A DNA stretch of 64,000 bases from Campylobacter concisus (GCF_001298465.1 NZ_CP012541.1:1116001-1180000); one strand, 5' to 3'. Shown: positions 44,417-55,814, counted from the first letter of the stretch. Notes: generated by a model from the sequence alone, not told the origin. Translations and numbers: made by a program.

Positions 44417-45274
44417 GTGAGAAAATTAAAATTTTTCTTATTAGCATTAGTCGCTACCGTCTTTCTAACGGGTTGTGGTGATGACAAAGGTGCGGACAAA
44501 GCAGCCGCTTCAAACCAAGCTGACGCGATCGCAAAGATCAAAGAGCGTGGATATATAAGAATAGGCGTTTTCAGTGACAAGCCGCCATTTGGCTACGTCG
44601 ATAAAGACGGCAAAAACCAAGGCTATGACGTCTACTTTGCAAAACGCATCGCAAAAGACTTACTTGGCGATGAGAGCAAGGTTAAATTTGAGCTAGTCGA
44701 GGCTGCTGGTAGAGTCGAAGTGCTCGTGGCTGACAAGGTCGATATCACGCTTGCAAATTTCACAAAGACACCTGAGCGTGCACAAGTAGTTGATTTTGCG
44801 CTTCCATATATGAAAGTTTCGCTTGGCATCGTTAGCCCTGAGGGCGCTGTGATAAAGAGCGTCGATGAGCTAAAAGATAAGACTTTGATCGTTAACAAAG
44901 GCACAACCGCGGACGCATTTTTTACAAAAAATTATCCTGACATTAAGCTTGCAAAATACGACCAAAATACTGAAACATTTGCAGCTTTGGTTGATAAAAG
45001 AGGTGCCGCACTAGCACATGATAACGCCCTACTTTTTGCCTGGGCAAAAGAGACCCCTGGCTTTGTTGTAGGCATTGAAGCACTTGGTGATGTGGATGTG
45101 ATAGCACCAGCTGTTAAAAAAGGTAACAAAGTTTTACTTGACTGGCTAAACAATGAGATCATTGAGCTTGGAAAAGAAAATTTCTTCCATAAAGACTATG
45201 ATGCTACACTAAAACCGATCTATGGTGATAGTGTCAATCCAGAATCACTTGTCGTTGAAGGTGGCAAATTCTAA
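44417..45274 (+). CDS. cjaA: CjaA-like amino-acid (cysteine) binding lipoprotein
   Basis: 285 residues. Lipobox LTGC at about residue 20, then a Ser/Ala linker and a periplasmic-binding fold: RIGVFSDKPPFGYVDKDG (about 47-64), NQGYDVYFAKRIAKDLLG, VDITLANFTKTPERAQVVDF and NKGTTADAFFTKNYPDIK. These fit C. jejuni CjaA, which binds cysteine. The start is GTG with AAGGAG upstream. It is last in the operon, 96 bases after the ATPase gene, and ends in a strong terminator. Ligand specificity is inferred. Confidence 0.8.
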   Translation: MRKLKFFLLALVATVFLTGCGDDKGADKAAASNQADAIAKIKERGYIRIGVFSDKPPFGYVDKDGKNQGYDVYFAKRIAKDLLGDESKVKFELVEAAGRVEVLVADKVDITLANFTKTPERAQVVDFALPYMKVSLGIVSPEGAVIKSVDELKDKTLIVNKGTTADAFFTKNYPDIKLAKYDQNTETFAALVDKRGAALAHDNALLFAWAKETPGFVVGIEALGDVDVIAPAVKKGNKVLLDWLNNEIIELGKENFFHKDYDATLKPIYGDSVNPESLVVEGGKF

Positions 45275-45280
45275 AATTTA

Positions 45281-45313
45281 ATGGCGTAAATTTTTACGCC
45301 ATCTCTCTTTTTT
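45281..45313 (+). terminator. Rho-independent terminator after cjaA
   Basis: ATGGCGTAAA (45281-45290) pairs with TTTACGCCAT (45293-45302), followed by CTCTCTTTTTTT. Confidence 0.85.
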
Positions 45314-45626
45314 TAAATTTAACAAATACGTTTGTAAAAATTTTTGCCAGTAGATTACACTGCATAAAATCCATAAAGGGCGGATATCTTACATACCTGA
45401 GTAGCAAACTAGTAGACGACCCCTTGCAAAATAATGAGCTATTTTAAAAAGAACGCCGACATTAGATAAGATTGTATTATCCGCATGAATATTCAAAAAG
45501 GCTAAGATGAGCATATACTTAATAAATTTAAATTGTAGATGGTATGTATGCAAAGTTTCCAAAAAATTCGCGAAAGCTAGACGATAGAGATAAATCTTAG
45601 TTTTTGAATGTTTAAATAAAATTTTA
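45303..45626. other. Intergenic region between convergent cjaA and mutase gene
   Basis: About 320 bases. Around 45370-45490 composition is less A+T-rich than nearby gaps (GTAGACGACCCCTTGC, GAACGCCGACATTAG), which could be a gene remnant. The minus-strand frame at 45389-45634 has no ribosome site and no recognisable protein. Nothing else was seen. Confidence 0.4.
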
Positions 45627-45663
45627 AAAAGCATTTTGACTAAATTTAACCCAAAATGCTTTT
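45627..45663 (-). terminator. Terminator after phosphomannomutase gene
   Basis: AAAAGCATTTTG (45627-45638) pairs with CAAAATGCTTTT (45652-45663) just past the minus-strand stop at 45669. The minus strand continues TTTTAAAATTTTAT. Confidence 0.75.
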
Positions 45664-45668
45664 ATTGG

Positions 45669-47036
45669 CTACATCAAGCTCTTTAGTAAATTTGTCACTT
45701 TTTGCTCGATCTCTGCTAGAAATTCCTTGCTCTTTGCCTCAAATCTAGTAACTATTACAGGCGTTGTATTTGACGCGCGCACCAAAGCCCAACCATTTTC
45801 AAATTGAATCCTTATGCCATCGATATCAATGATATTTTTTATCTTTGGCAGGTCGCAGCTCTCATTTTTCACACACTCTTTTAGCTTGGCAACTATCTTA
45901 AATTTAGCCTCATCAGTCGTCTTTATCTTGATCTCATCTGTACTAAAGACAAGTGGCATCTTATCAAGCTCGCCGTCAAGATCAAAGCCCTTGTGAACTA
46001 GCTCAAGCACCCTCATCATCGCATAAAGCGCATCATCAAAGCCAAAGTATCGCTCTTTAAAGAATATATGCCCACTCACTTCGGCTGCAAGATCAATATT
46101 TAGCTCTTTCATCATCTTTTTTATATTGCTATGTCCAGTTTTTCCCATGAAAACTTCGCCGATCTTTGCGATCTCATCGTACATATTTTGTGAGCATTTT
46201 ACCTCGCCAAGCACCTTTGGATGTTTCATATTTAGAGCATAAAGATAGGCTAATTCGTCGCCTTTTATATCCCTTTTTGGTGTTATCACAGCGATCCTGT
46301 CACCATCTCCGTCAAAGCCAAATCCAAGATCAAATTCCTTCTTTTCGATGAGCGAAAATATCTCTTTTAAATTCTCTTTTTCGCTTGGGTCTGGGTGGTG
46401 ATTTGGGAAATTTCCGTCTGGATCTTCATATAAAATTTTTGCATTTAGCCCAAGCGTTTTTACGATCGGCACCAAGCTCACGCCAACAGCACCATTTGCG
46501 CAGTCGATAACAAAAGGTTTTTTGAAATTTTTAAGTTCGCTAAATTCTTTTACAAAAAACTCAACATATTTTTCTAAGATGTTAAATTTCTCACAGCTCT
46601 CATCGTCTGCGATCTGCTCACCAGAGGCGATTATCTCGTTCACCTTGTCTCTTAAAATTTGCAGATCTTTGCCAAAAAAACTATCTTTTTTGATAGTGAT
46701 CTTAAAGCCGTTATACTCTTTAGGGTTGTGAGAGCCCGTGATCATGATATTTGCGTCAAAATAGTCAGCATAAACGCTAAAGTAGCCAACAGGAGTTGGA
46801 AGCAAGCCAATGTTGTAAATTTTAAAGCCACCAGCCTTGTTTAGACCACTTAGCAGGCACCTAAAAAGTGTGCTAGCACTAAGCCTTGCATCAAAACCAA
46901 CACTTAAAGTTTTTACGCCAAATTCGTTAAATTTCTTACCCAAAGCAAGCCCTATAGCCTTGACGCTATCTTCTGTCAAGTCTTTCTCAAAAATGCCGCG
47001 GATGTCGTATTCTCTAAAAATTTCATCATATTTCAT
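45669..47036 (-). CDS. Phosphomannomutase/phosphoglucomutase
   Basis: 455 residues of the alpha-D-phosphohexomutase superfamily. The phosphoserine loop is TGSHNPKEYNG (about 98-108), metal loop DGDGDR (about 245-250), sugar-binding EVSGHIFF (about 322-329) and the C-terminal RASNTTPVI phosphate-binding loop. N-terminal REYDIRGIF is typical. It interconverts the 1- and 6-phosphates of mannose or glucose for surface polysaccharide. It stands alone. Confidence 0.92.
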   Translation of the reverse strand: MKYDEIFREYDIRGIFEKDLTEDSVKAIGLALGKKFNEFGVKTLSVGFDARLSASTLFRCLLSGLNKAGGFKIYNIGLLPTPVGYFSVYADYFDANIMITGSHNPKEYNGFKITIKKDSFFGKDLQILRDKVNEIIASGEQIADDESCEKFNILEKYVEFFVKEFSELKNFKKPFVIDCANGAVGVSLVPIVKTLGLNAKILYEDPDGNFPNHHPDPSEKENLKEIFSLIEKKEFDLGFGFDGDGDRIAVITPKRDIKGDELAYLYALNMKHPKVLGEVKCSQNMYDEIAKIGEVFMGKTGHSNIKKMMKELNIDLAAEVSGHIFFKERYFGFDDALYAMMRVLELVHKGFDLDGELDKMPLVFSTDEIKIKTTDEAKFKIVAKLKECVKNESCDLPKIKNIIDIDGIRIQFENGWALVRASNTTPVIVTRFEAKSKEFLAEIEQKVTNLLKSLM

Positions 47037-47130
47037 TGTAAATTCTCCCTAAAAGAATGCAAAAATAATACAAGAATAAATTTAAAAAGGAGTAAATAAT
47101 TTTATAAATTTAGTGGGGTTAAAATATAAA

Positions 47131-47156
47131 TTCGAGCTAGAAAGCTCTAGCTCGAA
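47131..47156 (-). terminator. Terminator after groL
   Basis: TTCGAGCTAG (47131-47140) pairs perfectly with CTAGCTCGAA (47147-47156). The minus strand then reads TTTATATTTTAA. It lies 9 bases from the groL stop. Confidence 0.8.
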
Positions 47157-47164
47157 AAGGATTG

Positions 47165-48811
<1,647 letters not shown>

Positions 48812-48816
48812 TTAAA

Positions 48817-49077
48817 TTATTTAATCACGCCTAAAACGTCGTCGATGTTTAAAACAAGATATGTTTTATCATCTAAATTTACCTCAGTACCAGCGTATTT
48901 AGCAAATACTACTTTTTCGCCAACTTTTACGCCCTCAGCTTCAGCGCCAACTGCTTTTACCTCGCCGCTTAAAGGTTTTTCTTTTGCGTTATCAGGTATA
49001 ATAATGCCCGAAGCTGTCGTCTTTGTCTCTTCTACGCGTTCGACTAGGACACGCTTGCCTAATGGTTGAAAGTTCAT
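48817..49077 (-). CDS. groES: Co-chaperonin GroES
   Basis: 86 residues. The mobile loop is in [20 protein letters not shown] (about 17-36), with the N-terminal [10 protein letters not shown] and the closing DDVLGVIK. It caps the GroEL ring. AAAGGATG lies before the ATG. Confidence 0.98.
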   Translation of the reverse strand: MNFQPLGKRVLVERVEETKTTASGIIIPDNAKEKPLSGEVKAVGAEAEGVKVGEKVVFAKYAGTEVNLDDKTYLVLNIDDVLGVIK

Positions 49078-49106
49078 TGTTCATCCTTTTAGTTTAATTG
49101 TCTTTT

Positions 49107-49133
49107 TTAGCACTCTTTATTTTTGAGTGATGA
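49107..49133 (-). promoter_or_regulatory. CIRCE operator (HrcA site), slightly degenerate
   Basis: TTAGCACTC, 9 bases, then GAGTGATGA. The consensus is TTAGCACTC-N9-GAGTGCTAA; the left arm is perfect and the right arm keeps GAGTG. It lies just downstream of the groESL -10, so HrcA would block transcription start. hrcA itself is outside the window. Confidence 0.8.
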
Positions 49134-49134
49134 A

Positions 49135-49163
49135 ATCCTAGCATTTTTTTCTAAAAAAGTCAA
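49135..49163 (-). promoter_or_regulatory. Sigma70 promoter of groESL
   Basis: Minus strand: -35 TTGACT (49163-49158), 17-base spacer, -10 TAGGAT (49140-49135), with TGC before the -10. The CIRCE element lies at the transcription start. Confidence 0.7.
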
Positions 49164-49245
49164 TAATTTATAGTGAATTTTATTAAAAACTTTAGTCTAA
49201 GTGACTAAAGTTTTATGATATATAAAACTAATATAAAGGAATTTT

Positions 49246-51789
49246 ATGAAAAAAATAGCCTATATAGTAGCGGCTTTGGCGCTGATAATCCTTTGCATTT
49301 TTGGCCTTTTGTTTAGCTCTTTTGGCAATAAATTTATAGCCAGCAAACTAGAAAAAGAGGCACTCGCTCGTGGCATTGATGTCAAATTTAAAGATTTTAG
49401 CCTTGGGTTTAGCACGCTAAATTTAGAAGCAACCGTGATGAATGCCATAAATTTAAAAGCAAATGGCGACCTCTCTTTGCTTGCTCAAAGCATGAATTTA
49501 AACATAGATATAGACGCCAACAAGGCAAAGGCTAGCGAGCTTGGTTTAAAAGAACCTGTCGCGCTTAAGGCAAATGTGGCTGGCAAATTTAGCGACTTTA
49601 AGCTAGTGGCAACTGGCACGGCGCTTGGCTCAAACATAAATTTAAATGCAAATTTAAAAGACTATCTACCAAAAGCTCTAAATCTTGACGCTAAAAATAT
49701 CGAGCTTTCTGAGATCTCAGCCCTTGCTAAAAAGCCAAATTTAGCCAGCGGCAAGCTTGATCTAACGAGCAATATGCAAGGCGTTGATGAGAAAAATGAG
49801 CCCATCATTAACGCTCAAATTTTAGCCAGCAACGCAGTGATAAACAAAGAAATTCTTAAAAACGAATTTGGGCTAAATTTAGCAAAAGATATAAGTTTTA
49901 AAGGCGGCGTAAATGCTAAATTTGCAAATGAAAAAGTGAGCGCAAAAACCATTATCATTGCGCCTGAAGCCACTTTAAAAGCAAATGAGACGACCTATGA
50001 TCTAGCTAGTAAAAATTTAAAGAGCGACTTTTCGCTAAACGTGCCTGATCTTGCTCTTCTTGGCAAGCTCTTGGGCGAGCAGCTAAATGGCGCAGTGGAT
50101 GCAAACGGCAAAATTTTGGTGCAAGAAAATGCCCTTAAAAACCTAAAAGCAGACATCAACGGCCTTGGCGGTAAGATAAATGCAAATTTTGATAGTAAAA
50201 ATTTAGTCCTAAATGCCGCAAATATCAAACTAAAAGAGCTTCTAGCACTTGCTTTGCAGCCAAACTACGCAGACGGAGAGATAAATTTAAATGCAAAATT
50301 TAGTGGCTTTGACGAGCTAAAAAAGCTTGCCGGCGAGGCTAAATTTGATATAAAAAACGGCCTTATAAATAAAGAACTTGCAAAGCTTAAAAATACGGCT
50401 AAATTTGAGCTAAAAGGTGGCGCTGTTGCAAAGGGAGAGCTTGTAAATTTTGACGCAAATGTGCTTAGCGACCTTGGCGAGCTAAAGGATATAAAGGGTA
50501 TTTATGACTTAAAAAACAGCCAAATTTTTACTAAATTTGCCCTGCTTATTAGCGATCTTGAGAAATTTAAAGCAACAAGCGGCTTTGAGGTGAGCTCAAA
50601 GATGGCACTTGTGGGTGATATAAAAGTAAAAGAAAGCAAGATAGATGAGCTAAATTTGGGCGGCGATGCCTTTGCTGGCAAGCTAAACTCCACCATAAAA
50701 AATGAAAATCTAGGTCTTAGCCTAAAAGAGGCGCAGCTAGGAGAGATCTTAGCGCTTAGCGGCAACGATAGGCTGGCAAACGCCAAGGCAAATATCCAGG
50801 CAAAGGGGCAAAATATCTTTAGTAAAAGCCCAAGCATCGCCGTAACGATCGCTCTAAATGATGGCAAATTTAACGCCGCAGCGCTTAGCAAAATGCTTGA
50901 TAAAAAATTCCCAGAAAATGAGAAATTTAGCTCAAATTTGAGCCTAGACTACAAAGGCGACGTAGCAAAATTTAGTGGCGACTTTCTTAGCTCGCTAGCT
51001 GACATAAAGGGCATAGATGGCAGCTTTGACGTGAGCAAAAGCACGCTAAACTTAAAGCTTCAAGCGGTAGTTTCAGAGCTAAATAAGCTTGCATTTTTAG
51101 CTGGTCGCGAGCTTCACGGTAAATTTGCAGCCCTCATAACAGCAAATGGCAAAGTGGATGACCTAAGCGTAAAAGCCACTTCAGATGATCTATTTAAGGG
51201 CAAACTCGAGGCTAACTATAAAGCTGGCACGCTTGATGCTGTGCTAAAAAACTTTGAGGTTAAAGGCCTAACGCAGACTTTGGGGCTTGATCATCTATAT
51301 GATGGCAACGGCGATGCTAAATTTGACTACGAAACAAAGCAGAAGCTCGGCAAATTTGACATCTTGTTAAAAGAGGGTCACCTAGCCAGCACAAACCTCA
51401 CAAACAACATCAAAACCTTCACCGGCAAGGACATCACAAAAGAAATTTACAAAGACGGTAAAATTTACGGCGATATAAAGGGCGATAACGTCGTTTTCAA
51501 CGTAAATTTAAGCTCTCCAAAAAGCGACATAAAGGTCACAAATGGCACTTATAATACCGCGACAAAAATGCTAAACGCACCGCTTGTTTGCAGGCTCGAA
51601 AAGACCAATCTAAACGTGAAAATTTCAGGCACGACAGACAAGCTAAAATACGACGTCAGATCGCAGTATCTTGAAAATAAGGTCAAAAAAGAGATAGGTA
51701 GATTTTTAGATAAAAAGCTTGGCAAAGATGATGAAGGCACAAGTAGCGAAAAGCAAAATTTAAAAGGGCTTTTAAAAGGGCTATTTTAG
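49246..51789 (+). CDS. AsmA-like large envelope protein
   Basis: 847 residues with one N-terminal membrane helix (about 4-24) and a very long periplasmic part of repeating beta strands (LNLDAKNIELSEIS, ANINLKELLALAL, GDVAKFSGDFLSSLADIKG). This is the AsmA/TamB/YhdP type of repeated beta-groove protein, thought to bridge the envelope for lipid transport. The C-terminal SPKSDIKVTNGTYNTATKML resembles the conserved AsmA end block. The exact subgroup is unsure. It is a single gene, divergent from groES. Confidence 0.75.
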   Translation: MKKIAYIVAALALIILCIFGLLFSSFGNKFIASKLEKEALARGIDVKFKDFSLGFSTLNLEATVMNAINLKANGDLSLLAQSMNLNIDIDANKAKASELGLKEPVALKANVAGKFSDFKLVATGTALGSNINLNANLKDYLPKALNLDAKNIELSEISALAKKPNLASGKLDLTSNMQGVDEKNEPIINAQILASNAVINKEILKNEFGLNLAKDISFKGGVNAKFANEKVSAKTIIIAPEATLKANETTYDLASKNLKSDFSLNVPDLALLGKLLGEQLNGAVDANGKILVQENALKNLKADINGLGGKINANFDSKNLVLNAANIKLKELLALALQPNYADGEINLNAKFSGFDELKKLAGEAKFDIKNGLINKELAKLKNTAKFELKGGAVAKGELVNFDANVLSDLGELKDIKGIYDLKNSQIFTKFALLISDLEKFKATSGFEVSSKMALVGDIKVKESKIDELNLGGDAFAGKLNSTIKNENLGLSLKEAQLGEILALSGNDRLANAKANIQAKGQNIFSKSPSIAVTIALNDGKFNAAALSKMLDKKFPENEKFSSNLSLDYKGDVAKFSGDFLSSLADIKGIDGSFDVSKSTLNLKLQAVVSELNKLAFLAGRELHGKFAALITANGKVDDLSVKATSDDLFKGKLEANYKAGTLDAVLKNFEVKGLTQTLGLDHLYDGNGDAKFDYETKQKLGKFDILLKEGHLASTNLTNNIKTFTGKDITKEIYKDGKIYGDIKGDNVVFNVNLSSPKSDIKVTNGTYNTATKMLNAPLVCRLEKTNLNVKISGTTDKLKYDVRSQYLENKVKKEIGRFLDKKLGKDDEGTSSEKQNLKGLLKGLF

Positions 51790-51996
51790 ATGAAAAAGGC
51801 GGAAAAATTTAAAGTATCTAATGGGGCTTGGGCACTTTTGTAGCGACATAAACCAAAGTGCGCTTGGCGTGATGCTAGTGATCGGCGAGTGATAGCGCTC
51901 AAATTTGATGCGAAATTTAGCTTGCGCGTATTTTGCAAGTAAAATTTAATGCTTGCGGTAGTAAAATTTTACAAAATTATGTTTACAAGAGAAGCG

Positions 51997-52644
51997 ATGA
52001 AAAAGCTGATTATTTTTATGATTGCGCTACTATTTTGCGGGTGCGGTATAGCGTCAAAGGGTGATGGAGCCTCAAATAGTATGAATTTTCATATAGCAAA
52101 GAGGGTAGCCATAGATATGTCGGGCGGCTGGATTGATTTTAACAAAGAAAACTACGATAAATTTTGGAGAAATATACGAAGTTCTGGCAACACAAAATAT
52201 AAATTGGATTGGATTAAAGCTGATGCTTATTCGATGGTAAATTTAAATATAGAGTTTTTGAAATCTGCTCTTGAAACTTATAAGAGTAAAAATGTGATTA
52301 AAACAGCTGATTTTGCGTCCTACGAGAAAAATATCGAAAATTTAGCTCCAACCGTATCTGGTTACAATACCGAACAAGAATATAAATTAAAAATGGTGAT
52401 AAAGCAGGCTATAGCTGCATATAATCAACAGCTTCAAATGTTTCAAAACGGCGGTGAATTTAATCTTTATTTATATCTCATGCATGTTGCAAATATCAGC
52501 GATAACGGCGTGAGTATATTTATTGACTTTGGGAGAATTAATGCTGTCGGCGAGAATAAAAACGATATAGAAAAACACTTGAATAGAGCATATGAATTAA
52601 AGCAAAATCTAGATAGTCTTTTTGATAAAAACTATCGTTGGTAA
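51997..52644 (+). CDS. Predicted lipoprotein of unknown function
   Basis: 215 residues. Signal peptide with lipobox IALLFCGC (Cys at about 14). The rest is hydrophilic and helical, with FDSYEKNIENLAP-type and YNQQLQMFQNGGEFNLYLYL stretches. I do not recognise a family. I chose the ATG at 51997 (AAGAGAAG upstream, and the lipobox fits); an ATG at 51949 would put 16 residues before the signal peptide. Confidence 0.7.
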   Translation: MKKLIIFMIALLFCGCGIASKGDGASNSMNFHIAKRVAIDMSGGWIDFNKENYDKFWRNIRSSGNTKYKLDWIKADAYSMVNLNIEFLKSALETYKSKNVIKTADFASYEKNIENLAPTVSGYNTEQEYKLKMVIKQAIAAYNQQLQMFQNGGEFNLYLYLMHVANISDNGVSIFIDFGRINAVGENKNDIEKHLNRAYELKQNLDSLFDKNYRW

Positions 52645-52662
52645 TGTATAAATTTTAGCAAA

Positions 52663-53355
52663 ATGAACGACCAAATTTACCTCATCGGCGACGTTCACGG
52701 CTGCTATAAAACTCTTTGTGCCCTGATAGACCGCTTGCCGCGCGGCGCTGATTCTAAAATTTGCTTCGTCGGCGATCTGATAGACCACGGCGAGGGGAGT
52801 TTTGAGGTCGTGCAGCTAGCGATGCGGCGCGGTTACGCAGCCGTGATGGGCAATCACGAATACCGTCTTTTGCAATACAAGGACGCATTTTTACGCGGTG
52901 AGACGCCTAGCAACCCGCGCTGGTTTTACCTAAACGGTGGCGCGCAGACTTTCGCCTCCTACGATAAAGCTAGCCGCGTCCAGAAACTCGCGCATATAGA
53001 GTTTTTATCAAATTTACCGCTTTACTTGGAGTTTGCCGAGTTTAAAAACGCTCAGGGCAGACGGCTCTTCGTATCGCATTCGGCGATTGGGCGGATGTGG
53101 CCGCTGCGTAACTTGGACGGCGATAGCGAGGCGGAGTTTAGGCGGCATGTGCTTTGCGGCAGAGGCAATTTTAGCCAAAACGAAGGCGTCTTTAACGTCT
53201 ACGGACATACGCCGATCGCCAAGCCCGATGTCACGAATTTTAGTGCAAATGTCGACATAGGATGCGTCTATAAGCATGATTTTGGCCGTCTTTGCGCTCT
53301 GGAGTTTCCGAGCATGCGGGTTTTTATGCAGGAAAATATCGAGGAGGGTGGGTGA
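52663..53355 (+). CDS. Metallophosphoesterase, Ser/Thr phosphatase type
   Basis: 230 residues of the PrpA/PrpB-like calcineurin family. The dimetal motifs are in order: GDVHGCY (about 9-15), GDLIDHGEG (about 38-46), GNHEYRL (about 65-71), SHSA and GHTPIAKP (about 184-191). It should remove phosphate from proteins or bis-nucleoside tetraphosphates. Its codons are visibly richer in G and C (GCG, CGC, GGC) than those of its neighbours, a sign of recent transfer. Short spacing (18 bases) suggests cotranscription with the lipoprotein gene. Confidence 0.88.
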   Translation: MNDQIYLIGDVHGCYKTLCALIDRLPRGADSKICFVGDLIDHGEGSFEVVQLAMRRGYAAVMGNHEYRLLQYKDAFLRGETPSNPRWFYLNGGAQTFASYDKASRVQKLAHIEFLSNLPLYLEFAEFKNAQGRRLFVSHSAIGRMWPLRNLDGDSEAEFRRHVLCGRGNFSQNEGVFNVYGHTPIAKPDVTNFSANVDIGCVYKHDFGRLCALEFPSMRVFMQENIEEGG

Positions 53356-53390
53356 TTTTAGTCAAATTTTGAGGCTAAATTTGACTAAAA
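53356..53390 (+). terminator. Terminator-like hairpin after the phosphatase gene
   Basis: TTTTAGTCAAATTT (53356-53369) pairs perfectly with AAATTTGACTAAAA (53377-53390) around a 7-base loop, directly after the stop. A T-run of three follows. Confidence 0.65.
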
Positions 53391-53837
53391 TTTGAAATTT
53401 ACGCACCGAGACCCGTACCGCGAAAATGCTAAATTTGGGTTAATCAAATTTGACGCCATGTGTTTAAAACCATCTAAACAAAAACAATTGTTTGAATTCG
53501 TCTTACTTCTTTGTTAAGGGGGAAGGGGCTTAAATGGCGAAGTCGCTCCCCCCCCCTTTTTTTTAATCCTCCTCCCCTCCCCTACGACGCTTTTAATGTG
53601 GCGACACAGCTTTTCTGACGCAAAGCGTCGCAAATATGATTCAAATTTGACGTTTTAAAGATGCGGGTCTCGGTGGGTCAAATTTGAAACCGAAATTTGC
53701 AAATTTGACTTCAAATTTGAGCAAAAAACGATAAGGCGAAGCATTTTTTCGTCAGACGAGGGAGCGGACTGGCCGTCCGTGATCGAAGCCGACTGAGTCG
53801 GTAACGAAGTATGGCGGAAAAAGACAAGCCGTCAAAT
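53391..53837. repeat. Unusual spacer with inverted repeats and C9T8 run
   Basis: Between the phosphatase stop and the uvrB stop lie 450 bases without a convincing gene. CACCGAGACCCG (53404-53415) recurs as its exact complement at 53664-53675. AAGGGGG (53516-53522) faces a run of 9 C then 8 T (53548-53564), a terminator-like or slippage-prone sequence. Variants of TCAAATTTGA recur several times (near 53447, 53641, 53678, 53710). Hairpins CGGAC/GTCCG and CCGAC/GTCGG occur near 53766-53800. It looks like a foreign or dispersed intergenic element. Confidence 0.5.
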
Positions 53838-55814
53838 TTAAAGCTTACGGATTTTGGCGATCTCGTCGCGCAATGCCGCTGCCTTCTCAAACTCCAGCTG
53901 CGCCGCAGCTTCAAGCATCTGCTTTCTTAGCTCTTTTACTATCGCAGCTCGCTCGCCAGCTGGCATTTTCTCTAAATTTTTACCACGCTTGTAAATTTCA
54001 CCATCATCTTCGACGTGCAGGCTCTCTTCGATATTCCTGCTTGCAGAGTGCGGCGTTATGCCGTGAGCTTTGTTGTACTCATCTTGAAATTTACGCCTAG
54101 CTGTCGTCGTATCGATCGCCTCTTTCATTGATTTTGTTATCTTTTTGGCAAACATTAGCACCTTGCCATTTACATTTCTAGCTGCGCGCCCCATCGTCTG
54201 TATAAGGCTCGTTGTCGAGCGCAAAAAGCCCTCTTTATCAGCGTCCATTATGGCTATCAGGCTCACTTCAGGTAGGTCAAGCCCCTCACGGAGCAAATTT
54301 ATGCCTATTAGCATGTCAAATTCGCCGCTTCTAAGCCCTCTAATGATCTCATTTCGCTCGATCGCGTCGATGTCTGAGTGCATATATTTGACTTTTACGC
54401 CAAGCTCGATGTAGTAGCGGCTTAGCTCCTCGGCCATTTTTTTAGTTAGTACCGTGACAAGCACACGCTCGTTTCTAGCGATGACCGCCTTCGCCTCGTC
54501 AAATAGCGCCTCGACTTGATTGTCACTATCTTTTATCTCGATGAGCGGATCTAATAGCCCAGTAGGACGTAAAATTTGCTCATAGACGTGCCCCTGGCTG
54601 ATACCAAGCTCGTACTCGTTTGGTGTGGCTGAGACAAAGAGAAATTTTGCCTTTTTGCTTATAAACTCATCAAATTTAAGCGGCCTATTATCAAGCGCTG
54701 ATGGCAAACGAAATCCATACTCCACAAGCACCTCTTTGCGGCTCCTATCACCCGCGTACATGCCCCTAAACTGAGGCAAACTCACATGACTCTCATCGAC
54801 GATAACCAGATAGTCCTCGCCGTTTATCTCAAAGTAGTCAAACATCGAGTACGGCGTCTCTCCAGCCTTTTGACCAGTCAGATGTCGCGCGTAGTTTTCG
54901 ATACCTTTGCACATGCCAGTGCTCGCCATCATCTCGAGATCAAACTCCACCCTTTGCTTTAGCCTCTGCGCCTCGACTAGCTTGCCTTGCTCGTTAAACT
55001 CTTTTAAGCGCGCATCAAGCTCCTCCTCGATCTCTTTCATCGCGATCTTTAGCCTATCAGCGCCCACGATGAACTGGCTGGTGGCATAAAGCGTAAATTT
55101 AGAAATGTCTTTGAGTCTCTTGTTATCAAGCACGTCAAAATGATACATCGAGTCTATCTCATCGCCAAAAAACTCAACCCTTAGGGCTTCGTCGTTGTAG
55201 TAAGCTGGATAAATATCCACCACATCGCCATTTACACGAAAGTCACCCCTGTCAAAGTAGTTGTCATTTCGCTTATAGCCCATATCGACAAGCTGCTCTA
55301 AAAGCTTTCTTTGGCTTATTTTCTCCCCTACGCTAAGATAAGCTACCATACCTTTATACTCGTTTGGATTACCAAGTCCGTAGTTTGCAGAGACAGAGGC
55401 GACACAGACGACGTCATCAAAGCTTAGTAAGCTAGCCGTCGCAGAGAGGCGCAGGCGTTCAAGCTCCTCATTTACTGAGCTATCCTTCTCTATATATAGG
55501 TCGCTTCGCGGGATGTAAGCCTCTGGCTGGTAGTAGTCGTAGTAGCTTATGAAGTACTCGACGTGATTTTTTGGGAAAAAGCCCTTAAATTCGCTATAAA
55601 GTTGCGCAGCTAAGGATTTGTTATGCGTCATTATCAGAGTTGGCATATTTAGCTCTTTTATCACATTTGCCATGGTAAAGGTCTTGCCAGATCCTGTGAC
55701 ACCTAAAAGTGTTTGATATTTGTTACCTGATTTTACACTTTTTACTATCTCTTTTATCGCTCTTGCCTGGTCGCTACTTGGACTAAATTTAGATGAAATT
55801 TCAAATTTGTTCAT
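53838..55814 (-). CDS. uvrB: Excinuclease ABC subunit B
   Basis: 658 residues. Walker [10 protein letters not shown] (about 39-47), beta-hairpin [15 protein letters not shown] (about 92-106), Walker B VIVDESHV (about 337-344), helicase motif [11 protein letters not shown], and the C-terminal UVR domain (about 620-658) that binds UvrC. It loads onto damaged DNA in nucleotide excision repair. Length is normal. It stands alone. Confidence 0.97.
   Translation of the reverse strand: MNKFEISSKFSPSSDQARAIKEIVKSVKSGNKYQTLLGVTGSGKTFTMANVIKELNMPTLIMTHNKSLAAQLYSEFKGFFPKNHVEYFISYYDYYQPEAYIPRSDLYIEKDSSVNEELERLRLSATASLLSFDDVVCVASVSANYGLGNPNEYKGMVAYLSVGEKISQRKLLEQLVDMGYKRNDNYFDRGDFRVNGDVVDIYPAYYNDEALRVEFFGDEIDSMYHFDVLDNKRLKDISKFTLYATSQFIVGADRLKIAMKEIEEELDARLKEFNEQGKLVEAQRLKQRVEFDLEMMASTGMCKGIENYARHLTGQKAGETPYSMFDYFEINGEDYLVIVDESHVSLPQFRGMYAGDRSRKEVLVEYGFRLPSALDNRPLKFDEFISKKAKFLFVSATPNEYELGISQGHVYEQILRPTGLLDPLIEIKDSDNQVEALFDEAKAVIARNERVLVTVLTKKMAEELSRYYIELGVKVKYMHSDIDAIERNEIIRGLRSGEFDMLIGINLLREGLDLPEVSLIAIMDADKEGFLRSTTSLIQTMGRAARNVNGKVLMFAKKITKSMKEAIDTTTARRKFQDEYNKAHGITPHSASRNIEESLHVEDDGEIYKRGKNLEKMPAGERAAIVKELRKQMLEAAAQLEFEKAAALRDEIAKIRKL

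Noticed and set aside
45389..45634. 81-residue open frame on the minus strand between cjaA and the mutase gene
   Set aside because: No ribosome site, no recognisable family, composition of random A+T-rich DNA, and it overlaps the terminator at 45627.
53548..53564. C9T8 run as a phase-variation switch of a surface gene
   Set aside because: It lies 3' of both neighbouring genes and not inside a frame or promoter, so no gene would be switched.
53711..53914. 67-residue Arg/Leu/Ser-rich frame on the minus strand
   Set aside because: It overlaps the end of uvrB in another frame and its composition comes from the repeated spacer.
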